A stretch of 15,854 nucleotides of DNA from DASYHQ01 sp038223165 (lineage in GTDB: Bacteria > Planctomycetota > Phycisphaerae > Tepidisphaerales > Tepidisphaeraceae). Positions 7,077 through 12,807 of this stretch are shown in pieces (position 1 is the stretch's first letter; the number at the start of each line of letters is the position of its first letter). A program made the translations under genes and the position numbers. The notes beneath the pieces are model-generated. The model saw nothing but the letters and a program-made list of their open reading frames with translations. It did not search any database and had not been told where the DNA came from. The stretch covers positions 1 to 15,854 of the forward strand of contig JBBRHE010000070.1 in assembly GCA_038223165.1 (NCBI GenBank), given 5' to 3'.

Positions 7077-8381
7077 TTACGCCGCCTGGACGAGGCGGAG
7101 CATCGGGGTTCCGGTCGGCACGGTGGGAACGGTGGGCACCGTGGGGACGGCAGTCGTCGGACGGTACTCGGGGACGCAGGCTGCTAGCGCGGCGATCGCG
7201 GCGTCTCGCGTGCCGGTCTCGACGGCGCGACCGAGCGTCGCGAGCATCTCGTCCAGCTCGGTCGCTTTCGCTGCGGGCAGTTGCCAGACGCGGATCTTGT
7301 CATGACCCGTTGGCACGGCCCGCTCGTAGTCGCAGGCCAGTTCCTCGTACAGCTTCTCACCAGGCCGAATCCCGCTGAAGCGCACCTCGATGTCGTCACC
7401 GGGGTTGAGCCCATTTCGACGGATCAGCTCGTGCGCCAGGTCGACGATCCGCACGGGCTGGCCCATGTCGAGGATGAAGACCTCGCCACCTTTAGCGATC
7501 GCGCCGGCCTGCATGACCAGTTGCGACGCCTCGGGGATCGTCATGAAGTAGCGCTTCATGTCCGCGTGCGTCACGGTCACTGGTCCACCGGCGTCGATCT
7601 GCTTCTGGAAGATCGGCACGACACTACCCGACGACCCGAGCACGTTGCCGAAGCGCACTGCGACAAACCGGGTCGGGGAGGGGGAGTTGCTAGTTGCCAG
7701 TGGCCAGTGGCCAGTGGAATTCGGTGAAGCCGGTGCCTGTTTGCCTTCTGACTGGCAACTGGCAACTGGCAACTGGCAACTGATGTTCAGGCTCTGCACG
7801 TACAGCTCCGCGACTCGTTTGGCTGCGCCCATGACACTCGTGGGGTTGACGGCTTTGTCCGTGCTGACCATGACGAACGCGCGGCAACCGGCGGCCCTTG
7901 CGGCGTCGGCGAGGGTCTTGGTGCCGAAGACGTTGTTTTTGATGGCTTCACCCGGGTTCAGCTCCATCATTGGCACGTGCTTGTGGGCCGCACAGTGGAA
8001 CACGACCTGCGGCCGCTCGGTGGTGAAGATGTCGGTGATGCGGGCTGCGTCACCAATGTCGGCGACGTACGGGCGGATGTCGGCGCCCATCCACCCGTCG
8101 CGCAGTTCACGGTCGATCTCAAACAGCGCGTTCTCCGCCCGCTCGACGAGCAGTAACCGTTGAGGACAGAACCGGATGACCTGCCGGCAGATCTCACTAC
8201 CGATGCTGCCCCCCGCGCCGGTGACCATCACGCGCTTGCCCGCGAGGAAGCGTTGCAGTTCGGGCGTGTCGAGGTTGATCGCAGGCCTGCCCAGCAGGTC
8301 GGCCAAATCGATGCGCGGAGGTGTTGCAGTACGCAAACCGGGGCGTTGGGTCAGTCGAGAGATCAAGCTGCGCAGGGACAT
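7077..8381 (-). CDS. capD: CapD/FlaA1-type UDP-sugar 4,6-dehydratase, soluble form, with an in-frame repeat insertion
   Basis: A 434-residue extended SDR enzyme of the polysaccharide-biosynthesis CapD family, predicted to act on UDP-N-acetylglucosamine-type substrates for surface glycans. The N-terminal DLLGRPAINLD is the usual linker of this family. The NAD-binding motif is GAGGSIG (55-61). The catalytic region STDKAVNPTSVMGAAKR has Ser173, Met184 and Lys188, the SMK variant known from WbpM-type enzymes in which Met replaces the usual Tyr. RFGNVLGSSGSV, IPEASQLVMQA and SGIRPGEKLYEEL follow. The transmembrane half of full-length CapD/WbpM is absent, so this is the cytosolic short type. Residues about 200-235 are encoded by a 97-bp palindromic repeat and have no family counterpart, yet the frame continues. 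The C-terminus carries a VPT repeat. The ATG has a poor Shine-Dalgarno. Confidence 0.9.
   Translation of the reverse strand: MSLRSLISRLTQRPGLRTATPPRIDLADLLGRPAINLDTPELQRFLAGKRVMVTGAGGSIGSEICRQVIRFCPQRLLLVERAENALFEIDRELRDGWMGADIRPYVADIGDAARITDIFTTERPQVVFHCAAHKHVPMMELNPGEAIKNNVFGTKTLADAARAAGCRAFVMVSTDKAVNPTSVMGAAKRVAELYVQSLNISCQLPVASCQSEGKQAPASPNSTGHWPLATSNSPSPTRFVAVRFGNVLGSSGSVVPIFQKQIDAGGPVTVTHADMKRYFMTIPEASQLVMQAGAIAKGGEVFILDMGQPVRIVDLAHELIRRNGLNPGDDIEVRFSGIRPGEKLYEELACDYERAVPTGHDKIRVWQLPAAKATELDEMLATLGRAVETGTRDAAIAALAACVPEYRPTTAVPTVPTVPTVPTGTPMLRLVQAA
7117..7152. repeat. 9-bp tandem repeat encoding (VPT)n in the CapD C-terminus
   Basis: Four imperfect 9-bp units (GGCACGGTG, GGAACGGTG, GGCACCGTG, GGGACGGCA on the plus strand) encode a VPTVPTVPT-type tail in capD. 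The tract lies outside the catalytic fold and is a candidate for copy-number variation between strains. Confidence 0.75.
7685..7781. repeat. Palindromic repeat element inserted inside capD
   Basis: The left arm 7685-7715 and right arm 7751-7781 are 31-bp inverted copies with three mismatches, separated by a 35-bp centre. Both arms are built from a 7-bp unit: the right arm is 4.4 copies of ACTGGCA, and the left arm runs AGTTGCC/AGTGGCC. It falls between the codons for QSLN and TRFVAVRFGN of CapD, where relatives have only a short loop, and adds about 35 codons without a stop. It resembles the in-frame palindromic elements described in Rickettsia, though the sequence is different. Confidence 0.85.
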
Positions 8382-8495
8382 GCTGTTTGCTCGTGCGATA
8401 CCTACAGAGGGTTATCGGTCATTGGAACGAATCGGGTTGAATCGAATCGACGGGGTCGCATGTATTTGCCAGCACGACGAACGCAGCCCCGTGCG

Positions 8496-8524
8496 TGGCG
8501 TGCTCAGCTTAGCTGAGAACGCCA
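8496..8524. promoter_or_regulatory. 29-bp near-perfect palindrome upstream of capD, possible operator
   Basis: TGGCGT-g-CTCAGCT pairs with AGCTGAG-a-ACGCCA around a single central T: thirteen of fourteen positions pair. No T-tract follows on either strand, so it is not a terminator. It lies 115 bp before the capD start and 220 bp before the small gene, a place suited to a dimeric regulator. A short mobile palindrome is the other possibility. Confidence 0.4.
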
Positions 8525-8706
8525 AACTGGCTTCTGACATGGCATCCTGTCTAACGTCCCAAGCTCCGTCGGCGTCCTACGGGTCTGGTTATAGAAATGG
8601 ACCGACGTTCAAACCGCAAAACCCGCGTTTTTCGAGTCAAGAACTGTAACTTTCGGACGTTTGCGGCATTCTAACTACAGCCGTGCGAACGGGTCTGATC
8701 TATCGA

Positions 8707-8732
8707 GGTGAGCGATGTTGCTCACCAGTGAG
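8707..8732 (+). promoter_or_regulatory. Leader hairpin with an alternative partner next to the ribosome binding site
   Basis: GGTGAGC (8707-8713) pairs perfectly with GCTCACC (8720-8726) over a six-base loop. The same CTCAC (8721-8725) can instead pair with GTGAG (8728-8732), whose last base opens the Shine-Dalgarno GAAGGA (8732-8737). The two pairings exclude each other, so a translational switch is possible. This is read from base complementarity only. Confidence 0.3.
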
Positions 8733-8745
8733 AAGGACGGACCCC

Positions 8746-8859
8746 ATGACCACGCACGACTACTCTCTGCATCGCACTGGGCGAGCAGACTACAAGCAGA
8801 TCCTGATCGCCATCCTGGGCTACGCCGCGGTGTGCGGCATCCTGATCGCGACGGTCTGA
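8746..8859 (+). CDS. Small single-pass membrane protein, 37 residues, function unknown
   Basis: The frame encodes a basic, polar N-terminus (about 1-18, with Arg10, Arg13 and Lys17) and one hydrophobic helix QILIAILGYAAVCGILIATV running to the C-terminus. This is the layout of a small single-pass inner-membrane protein with the N-terminus inside. The ATG has a good Shine-Dalgarno, GAAGGA, eight bases upstream. A strong intrinsic terminator lies 125 bp after the stop, so the gene makes its own short transcript. I do not recognise the family. Small subunits or regulators of membrane complexes look like this, but nothing here names a partner. It is divergent from capD. Confidence 0.65.
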   Translation: MTTHDYSLHRTGRADYKQILIAILGYAAVCGILIATV

Positions 8860-8983
8860 CGAACGACGTGGTATCGCGTGACGGTTTGTTCCCTCACGCC
8901 GGTCGGATCGACAACCAGACATTTGGGGGGTCGGCGGGTGCCCAATCCGTTTGACCCTCTACCGGACCTACCCTCCCCCTGAA

Positions 8984-9021
8984 GCCCCTCGCGTCTTCCC
9001 CGCGCGAGGGGCATTTTTTTT
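8984..9021 (+). terminator. Strong rho-independent terminator
   Basis: A perfect 10-bp stem, GCCCCTCGCG (8984-8993) with CGCGAGGGGC (9003-9012), has a nine-base loop and is followed by A and eight T residues (9014-9021). It ends the transcript of the 37-residue membrane protein gene on the plus strand. Confidence 0.92.
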
Positions 9022-9120
9022 GCGCTCCATCGTTCCTCCCTCTGCAAAATAAAAGTTTGGGGTCCTCGCTTCCCGTAACACGAATCACGGCCACGCGTTG
9101 CGATTTTACACCCCCCGCCG

Positions 9121-9180
9121 AACCGACCGCTAACCGACATACAACCGACATGGAAACGACACGAAACGACACGAAACGAC
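9121..9180. repeat. Helically phased array of six AAMCGAC direct repeats
   Basis: AACCGAC begins at 9121, 9132 and 9143, and AAACGAC at 9154, 9164 and 9174. The steps are 11, 11, 11, 10 and 10 bp, so all copies face one side of the helix. The last three sit in a near-perfect 10-bp tandem (GAAACGACAC). The order suggests either a protein-binding array or a decayed minisatellite. Confidence 0.7.
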
Positions 9181-9279
9181 GGATGTCCATGTGACTGTAA
9201 GCTCTGGGAGTGAACATACGCCTCTGGCGAATCGAGGCATCGCGTGACAATTCGATCGGCGTCGGCCAACCACACCCCA

Positions 9280-9382
9280 TGTCATCCCGCGGGGAGCGGT
9301 CGCGACCCGAGGGATCCGGTACGGCAAGCTGCTTGACGCAACTCCGATCCCTCAAATCGCTACCGCTCCCTTCGGGATGAAA
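9280..9382. repeat. Inverted-repeat element (TCATCCCG...GAGGGATC type)
   Basis: The left arm 9280-9316 and right arm 9346-9382 are 37-bp inverted copies with about seven mismatches, around a 29-bp centre. Arm cores read TCATCCCG, GGGAGCGGT and GAGGGATC. Palindromes of the TCATCC(C/T)GAG...GGATC kind occur in many copies in intergenic DNA of several bacterial phyla and carry no gene, so this is probably a REP- or MITE-like unit. Confidence 0.8.
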
Positions 9383-9433
9383 GTGGCTGGTCGTAATTGC
9401 TGATCTGTCAGGCATCGCTTCGGGTTCGGCAAA

Positions 9434-9464
9434 CCCACACGAGCTATTCGATTGTCAAAGAACA
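9434..9464 (-). promoter_or_regulatory. rRNA-leader-like boxA motif without an rRNA gene
   Basis: On the minus strand TGTTCTTTGACAAT (9464-9451) matches the bacterial rRNA antitermination boxA, known as TGTTCTTTGAAAACT in Bacillus and TGCTCTTTAACAA in E. coli. It is followed by GTGTGGG (9440-9434) and a small hairpin GGGTT/AACCC (9422-9436). No rRNA sequence lies downstream within the window. It may be a leader of an unrecognised RNA, a remnant of an rrn spacer, or chance. Confidence 0.4.
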
Positions 9465-9684
9465 TCGAAGCCGATTGGCCGGTGACCCCGTCACGCTGAC
9501 CCTGCTACTTCTACAAAGTTGGTGCGCGCCAGTGCGCCATTTTGCGATTTTTGGGGGAGTGATTTGTGCTTTTCAACGAGAAAGTGAGTTGGCTTTGTTG
9601 GAAATGCGAGCCGATGCAGTGCGCGCCGGCTTGTGGCGGCGCGCATATCGAACGTTATGGCTGGGGTCGAAGAAATCCAATGCG

Positions 9685-9800
9685 ACCACGGAGCACACGG
9701 AGGGAGGGCCACAGAGGGCACAGAGAAAGAAGATTTGACCGGGCCTGACCGAACCAGCTTCCTGTTTTTTCTCTTGTGGTCTCTGTGCTCTCTGTGGTTG
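9685..9800. repeat. Inverted-repeat element (ACCACGGAG/CACAGAG type)
   Basis: The left arm, from 9685, is made of ACCACGGAG, CACACGGAG, CCACAGAGG and CACAGAGAAAG. The right arm, to 9800, is the inverse (TTCTCTTGTGGTCTCTGTGC, then TCTCTGTGGTT). The centre is about 25 bp. Elements of this composition are widespread in bacterial genomes and give rise to false TTEHTE-type proteins, as in the frame here. It lies 65 bp downstream of the Gfo/Idh/MocA gene and may act as a transcription barrier. Confidence 0.8.
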
Positions 9801-9864
9801 TACTTTTCCCGTTCAGCGCAAGCAGACGTCGACGCGAACGTCTTCCCTCAACGGGGATCGGGGT

Positions 9865-10977
9865 TTACTCGTCCAGGGTTCCGAACGGCAGGTCTGCGGG
9901 CATCGCTTTGACGCGCTCGTATTTCAGGGTCGGTTCGACGGTCTTGCCCGAGTTGGACGAGTCCAGGAAGCCCTGCATCAGCTCGAGGACTGCAAACGCC
10001 TGCTCACCACTGGCGCGGTGGGCGCGACCTGAGCGGATGGCGTAGGCCATGTCGGCGGCACCGACACTGCGGCCGTAGCCTTTGACGAACGCGGTCGGCA
10101 CTTCCGTCCAGTCTCCACTGCCCCAGGGCGCGAAGTGGACGGGACCATCGAACGAGTTGGGGTCGAGGATGCGTAGCGTCCCTTTGTCACCGAAGACGGT
10201 GATCGGTTGCTTGCCGTTGTAGTCGGCGCCGGGTGCCGCGAAGCTCTGAATGATCGTGCCGACGGCGCCGTTGGTGAACTCCATCAGGCCGTTGACGTGG
10301 TCTGGGGTCTCGACCTTCACTTTCTTGCCCTTCTTCGGCTCGCTCGTGATCGTGCGCTCGGGCACCGCGATGCTCGCCATGCCACTGACACGCTTGACCG
10401 GGCCGAACAGGTTCAGCAACGCCGTCAGGTAGTAGGGTCCCATGTCGAACATCGGCCCACCACCGACTTCGTAGTAGAACTCGGGAGACGGATGCCAGCT
10501 CTCGTGCCCCCGGCCCATCATGTACGCAGTGAAACCGTGCGGTCGACCGATCACGCCGTCGTCGATCGCCTTGCGGGCCGTCTGAATGCCACTGCCCATG
10601 AACGTGTCGGGCGCGCAACCGACGCGCACACCCTTGTTCTTGGCTGCGTCGAGCAACTGACGACCTTCGGTCGTGTTCACACCCAGGGGCTTTTCCGCGT
10701 AGACGTGCTTACCCGCTGCGATGCATTGCAGACCGACCGGGACGTGTGCCTTGGGAATGGTGAGGTTGATCACAAGCTCGATCGACTTGTCGGCCAGCAG
10801 TTCGTCGACCGAACAGGCCTTGGGCACGTTGAACTCGGCGGCCTTCTTTTTCGCCGCCTCGATGTTCATGTCGGCGCACGCGACGACCTCGACAATCGGG
10901 AAGTTCTTGGCCATGCCAAAATACGCCCCACTGATCGCACCGCATCCAATGACGCCCAGTTTCACCGTTTCCGGCAT
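9865..10977 (-). CDS. Gfo/Idh/MocA family oxidoreductase
   Basis: A 370-residue NAD(P)-dependent dehydrogenase, probably acting on a sugar, sugar acid or inositol-like substrate. The Rossmann motif is GVIGCGAIS (8-16). The family signature EKP is at 95-97 (HVYAEKPLGV). The second domain has GGGPMFDMGPYYLTALLNLFG (172-192), where the more usual DxGxH motif has Tyr in place of the His; this form is seen in a distinct subfamily. No Tat or Sec signal is present, so it is cytoplasmic. A good Shine-Dalgarno, AGAGGA, precedes the ATG by three bases, a slightly short spacing. The RNase H-family gene lies 71 bp upstream on the same strand with a strong hairpin between, so the two may not form one operon. 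The substrate is unknown. Confidence 0.9.
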   Translation of the reverse strand: MPETVKLGVIGCGAISGAYFGMAKNFPIVEVVACADMNIEAAKKKAAEFNVPKACSVDELLADKSIELVINLTIPKAHVPVGLQCIAAGKHVYAEKPLGVNTTEGRQLLDAAKNKGVRVGCAPDTFMGSGIQTARKAIDDGVIGRPHGFTAYMMGRGHESWHPSPEFYYEVGGGPMFDMGPYYLTALLNLFGPVKRVSGMASIAVPERTITSEPKKGKKVKVETPDHVNGLMEFTNGAVGTIIQSFAAPGADYNGKQPITVFGDKGTLRILDPNSFDGPVHFAPWGSGDWTEVPTAFVKGYGRSVGAADMAYAIRSGRAHRASGEQAFAVLELMQGFLDSSNSGKTVEPTLKYERVKAMPADLPFGTLDE

Positions 10978-11017
10978 GGTTCCTCTGCTGTTGTGTGTAA
11001 ATCGTCGTGTTCATCCA

Positions 11018-11041
11018 TCGCGACCCCTAACGGGGGCGCGA
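11018..11041 (-). other. Strong hairpin just after the RNase H-family gene
   Basis: TCGCG-A-CCCC pairs with GGGG-G-CGCGA over a TAAC loop, nine pairs with one A-G mismatch. It begins eight bases past the stop codon at 11049. No T-tract follows on the minus strand, so it may protect the mRNA end or cause pausing rather than act as a full intrinsic terminator. Confidence 0.4.
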
Positions 11042-11048
11042 CCGGCAA

Positions 11049-11672
11049 TTAGCCTGTCATCTTCTGCCCGCATTGGCAAGTGAACGGCTTAAGCTGGTGT
11101 GGACGAACATTGGTCGGTTTTTGAATCTGGATGACGCAAGCACAGCGGGCGCAAGTCCATACGTCACCTACTTCCGGTGGGATGGCCGACAGTTCGTCGA
11201 TCGGTAGTGGTTTATCGGTCGCAGCCGGTCCGGACATCGCGACCGTGTCGACATCGGTCACTTCAGCTTTGCGATCCATCGCGAGGTTGGCGAGCTTGTC
11301 GGCCAGTTCGTTTTTGTGACGGAGGTTGTGCTGAAACGTGGCGGACTTGAATTTTTTGATGACCTGCTGCGCTTCCTCGAACAGGACGCGCATGTCCGGG
11401 CTCTTCACACGGTACACGCCGGTCATTTGCTTGATGATCAGCTCACTGTCCCCACGAATGAGCACGTTAACGATGTTCAGACGCTGCGCCTCCTGCATCG
11501 CGGTGATGAGGGCGCGGTACTCAGCAACGTTGTTGGTCGCGCGACCGATGAACCGACCCAGCGTGACGACCGGTGTGCCGTCTGCGGCGCGGACGACGAC
11601 CCCAATGCCCGCAGGTCCGGGGTTGCCGCGCGAGCCACCATCGAATTCCAGGGTGTAGGTCTCTGCAGTCAT
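11049..11672 (-). CDS. RNase HI-family protein with C-terminal zinc-ribbon-like tail
   Basis: A 207-residue protein whose first 135 residues are an RNase HI fold, expected to cut RNA in RNA-DNA hybrids. The acidic catalytic residues are all visible: Asp11 in FDGGSRGNPGPAG, Glu51 in NNVAEYRAL, Asp75 in IRGDSELIIKQM and Asp125 in HKNELADKLANLA. This is the short archaeal/Bacillus-like RNH form without the basic protrusion of E. coli RNase HI. After a linker comes WTCARCACV (Cys174, 177, 179) and CQCGQKM (Cys199, 201), a likely metal-binding ribbon. The ATG at 11672 is chosen because it starts the conserved first strand; a start at 11753 adds 27 unconserved residues. The gene is divergent from the Gly-rich protein gene, 92 bp away. 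Confidence 0.88.
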   Translation of the reverse strand: MTAETYTLEFDGGSRGNPGPAGIGVVVRAADGTPVVTLGRFIGRATNNVAEYRALITAMQEAQRLNIVNVLIRGDSELIIKQMTGVYRVKSPDMRVLFEEAQQVIKKFKSATFQHNLRHKNELADKLANLAMDRKAEVTDVDTVAMSGPAATDKPLPIDELSAIPPEVGDVWTCARCACVIQIQKPTNVRPHQLKPFTCQCGQKMTG

Positions 11673-11764
11673 GGGCCATCCGTTGTAACATGGGAAACGC
11701 ACACTGGCACGTCCACGACACGACCCGACGACAGTGACGGTGCCGGTGAGCAAGGAAACGGACC

Positions 11765-12502
11765 ATGCAGACTCAACCAGGACGGACCCGGGCGCTGGCG
11801 ATCTCGCTTGTTGCGATCACTTTACTGGGGGACGCCTGCATCGTTCTGGCCCAGGACGAGACCGCGCCGGTTCAACCCCAGCCGAACATGCCCGGGCCGG
11901 GTGGGTTTGGTGGGGGTGGATTCGGTGGTTCGTTTGGTGGCGGGGGTGGGTTCGGTCGTCGGTTCGGGCGTGGTGACTTGTTCGTCTGGGTGAACCGTTT
12001 GGACACGTACATCACCGCACTGGCTGAAATGAACCTGTCACCAGAGTTCAACCTGTCGCCCGCGCAGAAGCGAAACGTTTTGGCGATCCGTGACGGGTTC
12101 AAGAAGGTTAACGACACCTGGCGGGCCAACCACGCTGCCGACATCGAAGACATGCAGGCCGAGTACCGCCAGATGCGCCGAGGCGGCAACTATGACGAAG
12201 ACCGCCTGCGTCAGATCCGCGACGCCGCCCGCGACCTGATGGCCGAATCACCCACGGGGGATGAAGAGATCAGGCAGATTCAAGATCTTTTGACACCCGA
12301 TCAGAACCGGCTGGTCGACGCCAAACTGGAACAACAACGCATCGAAACCGAAAGCCGCCGCGCCGAAGGGTTTGGTGGCGGGGGTGGCTGGCCAGACACA
12401 CCCGGTATGCCCGGCGCCCCCAGCGGCGATCCAACCGATGAATCCCCCGCGAGCCCGGAACGCCACAACGATCCGTCACCAGCGCCTGACGATCGACCTT
12501 GA
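11765..12502 (+). CDS. Exported Gly-rich protein with Spy/CpxP-like LTxxQ motifs
   Basis: A 245-residue secreted or periplasmic protein of unknown function. A signal peptide covers about 1-30 (basic TRA, hydrophobic 10-28, likely cut near VLAQ-D). A Gly/Phe-rich segment (44-70) follows, then a helical charged region (about 72-200), then a Pro-rich disordered tail. In the helical part, LSPAQKRNVL (97-106) and LLTPDQNRLV (175-184) resemble the LTxxQ motifs of the Spy/CpxP family of periplasmic chaperones and stress sensors, so a similar helical fold is an inference. AAGGA precedes the ATG by eight bases. The next gene on this strand is also exported, 305 bp further. Confidence 0.75.
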   Translation: MQTQPGRTRALAISLVAITLLGDACIVLAQDETAPVQPQPNMPGPGGFGGGGFGGSFGGGGGFGRRFGRGDLFVWVNRLDTYITALAEMNLSPEFNLSPAQKRNVLAIRDGFKKVNDTWRANHAADIEDMQAEYRQMRRGGNYDEDRLRQIRDAARDLMAESPTGDEEIRQIQDLLTPDQNRLVDAKLEQQRIETESRRAEGFGGGGGWPDTPGMPGAPSGDPTDESPASPERHNDPSPAPDDRP

Positions 12503-12807
12503 TCGACGTGGTCGCGGTATTACCCAGGTGAGAAGGGGCGTGGAGAATCATGAGCGCCTCGCCCGTAAGTATCGATGTGCGCGATCGGACACTTTCCCCC
12601 GTATCGCTCAACAATAGAAAATCCCGCATTTCCGTTCTGACAACGCTGACCGATGCGCAAACTGGCGTTCCGGCGCGCACCGGTTTCGGATGGAGTGACG
12701 CACTACGCGGCGCGCGATACCTTTATCGCACGCGATCGGAGCGTTCCGGTCGGTGTTCGACAGGGCATCAGCGAGTCGCGAGCGTGCGTCAGGAAGAGAA
12801 GCCCGTT
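12503..12807 (+). other. 305-bp non-coding stretch before the beta-helix gene
   Basis: The region is open in the frame of the next gene from an ATG at 12550 that has GGAG just upstream, but its translation is not protein-like. A small hairpin GCGATA/TATCGC lies near 12711-12726. I see no convincing terminator after the Gly-rich gene and no clear promoter. Confidence 0.4.

Larger units (their letters stand above)
8382..8745. other. 364-bp divergent region between capD and the small membrane protein gene
   Basis: This gap holds the 5' regions of capD (-) and of the 37-residue gene (+). It contains a 29-bp palindrome (8496-8524) and a leader hairpin (8707-8726), listed separately. No further coding frame is convincing and no clear -35/-10 pair was found on either strand. 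Confidence 0.4.
9022..9864. other. 840-bp gene-free, repeat-rich region
   Basis: No frame here looks like a protein; the longer ones read through repeats. It contains the phased AAMCGAC array (9121-9180), an inverted-repeat element (9280-9382), a boxA-like leader motif on the minus strand (9434-9464), a GC-rich 8-bp hairpin GCGCGCCG/CGGCGCGC (9621-9644) and a second inverted-repeat element (9685-9800). The remaining stretches, about 9181-9279 and 9465-9620, show nothing I can name. Confidence 0.5.

Noticed and set aside
6299..7378. Plus-strand frame of 359 codons opposite the ATPase and capD
   Set aside because: Arg-rich shadow of two well-supported minus-strand genes, crossing their intergenic gap; no family features.
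7751..7781. CRISPR or plain microsatellite in capD
   Set aside because: The 7-bp units have an inverted partner arm at 7685-7715, so it is one palindromic element rather than a simple tandem tract.
4415..8381. Defence island built on the HerA-like ATPase
   Set aside because: HerA-type motors occur in some anti-phage systems, but the neighbours are a glycosidase and capD, with no nuclease, SIR2, NurA or other effector nearby.
8968..9030. Minus-strand 20-codon frame with GGAGGA upstream of its ATG
   Set aside because: It lies almost wholly within the strong terminator hairpin of the opposite strand; its Lys/Gly/Arg content comes from the T-tract and stem. The ribosome-site match is probably chance.
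9121..9180. CRISPR array
   Set aside because: Units are 10-11 bp with no spacers of 25-40 bp and no cas gene is present.
8820..9415. Long minus-strand frames of 151 and 173 codons across the gene-free region
   Set aside because: They read through the terminator, the phased array and the inverted repeat, have Arg/Ser-rich composition without domains, and lack good ribosome binding sites.
9397..9738. Plus-strand frame of 113 codons ending in a TTEHTE-type sequence
   Set aside because: Its end is the translation of the ACCACGGAG-type repeat, a known source of false proteins, and the start has no support.
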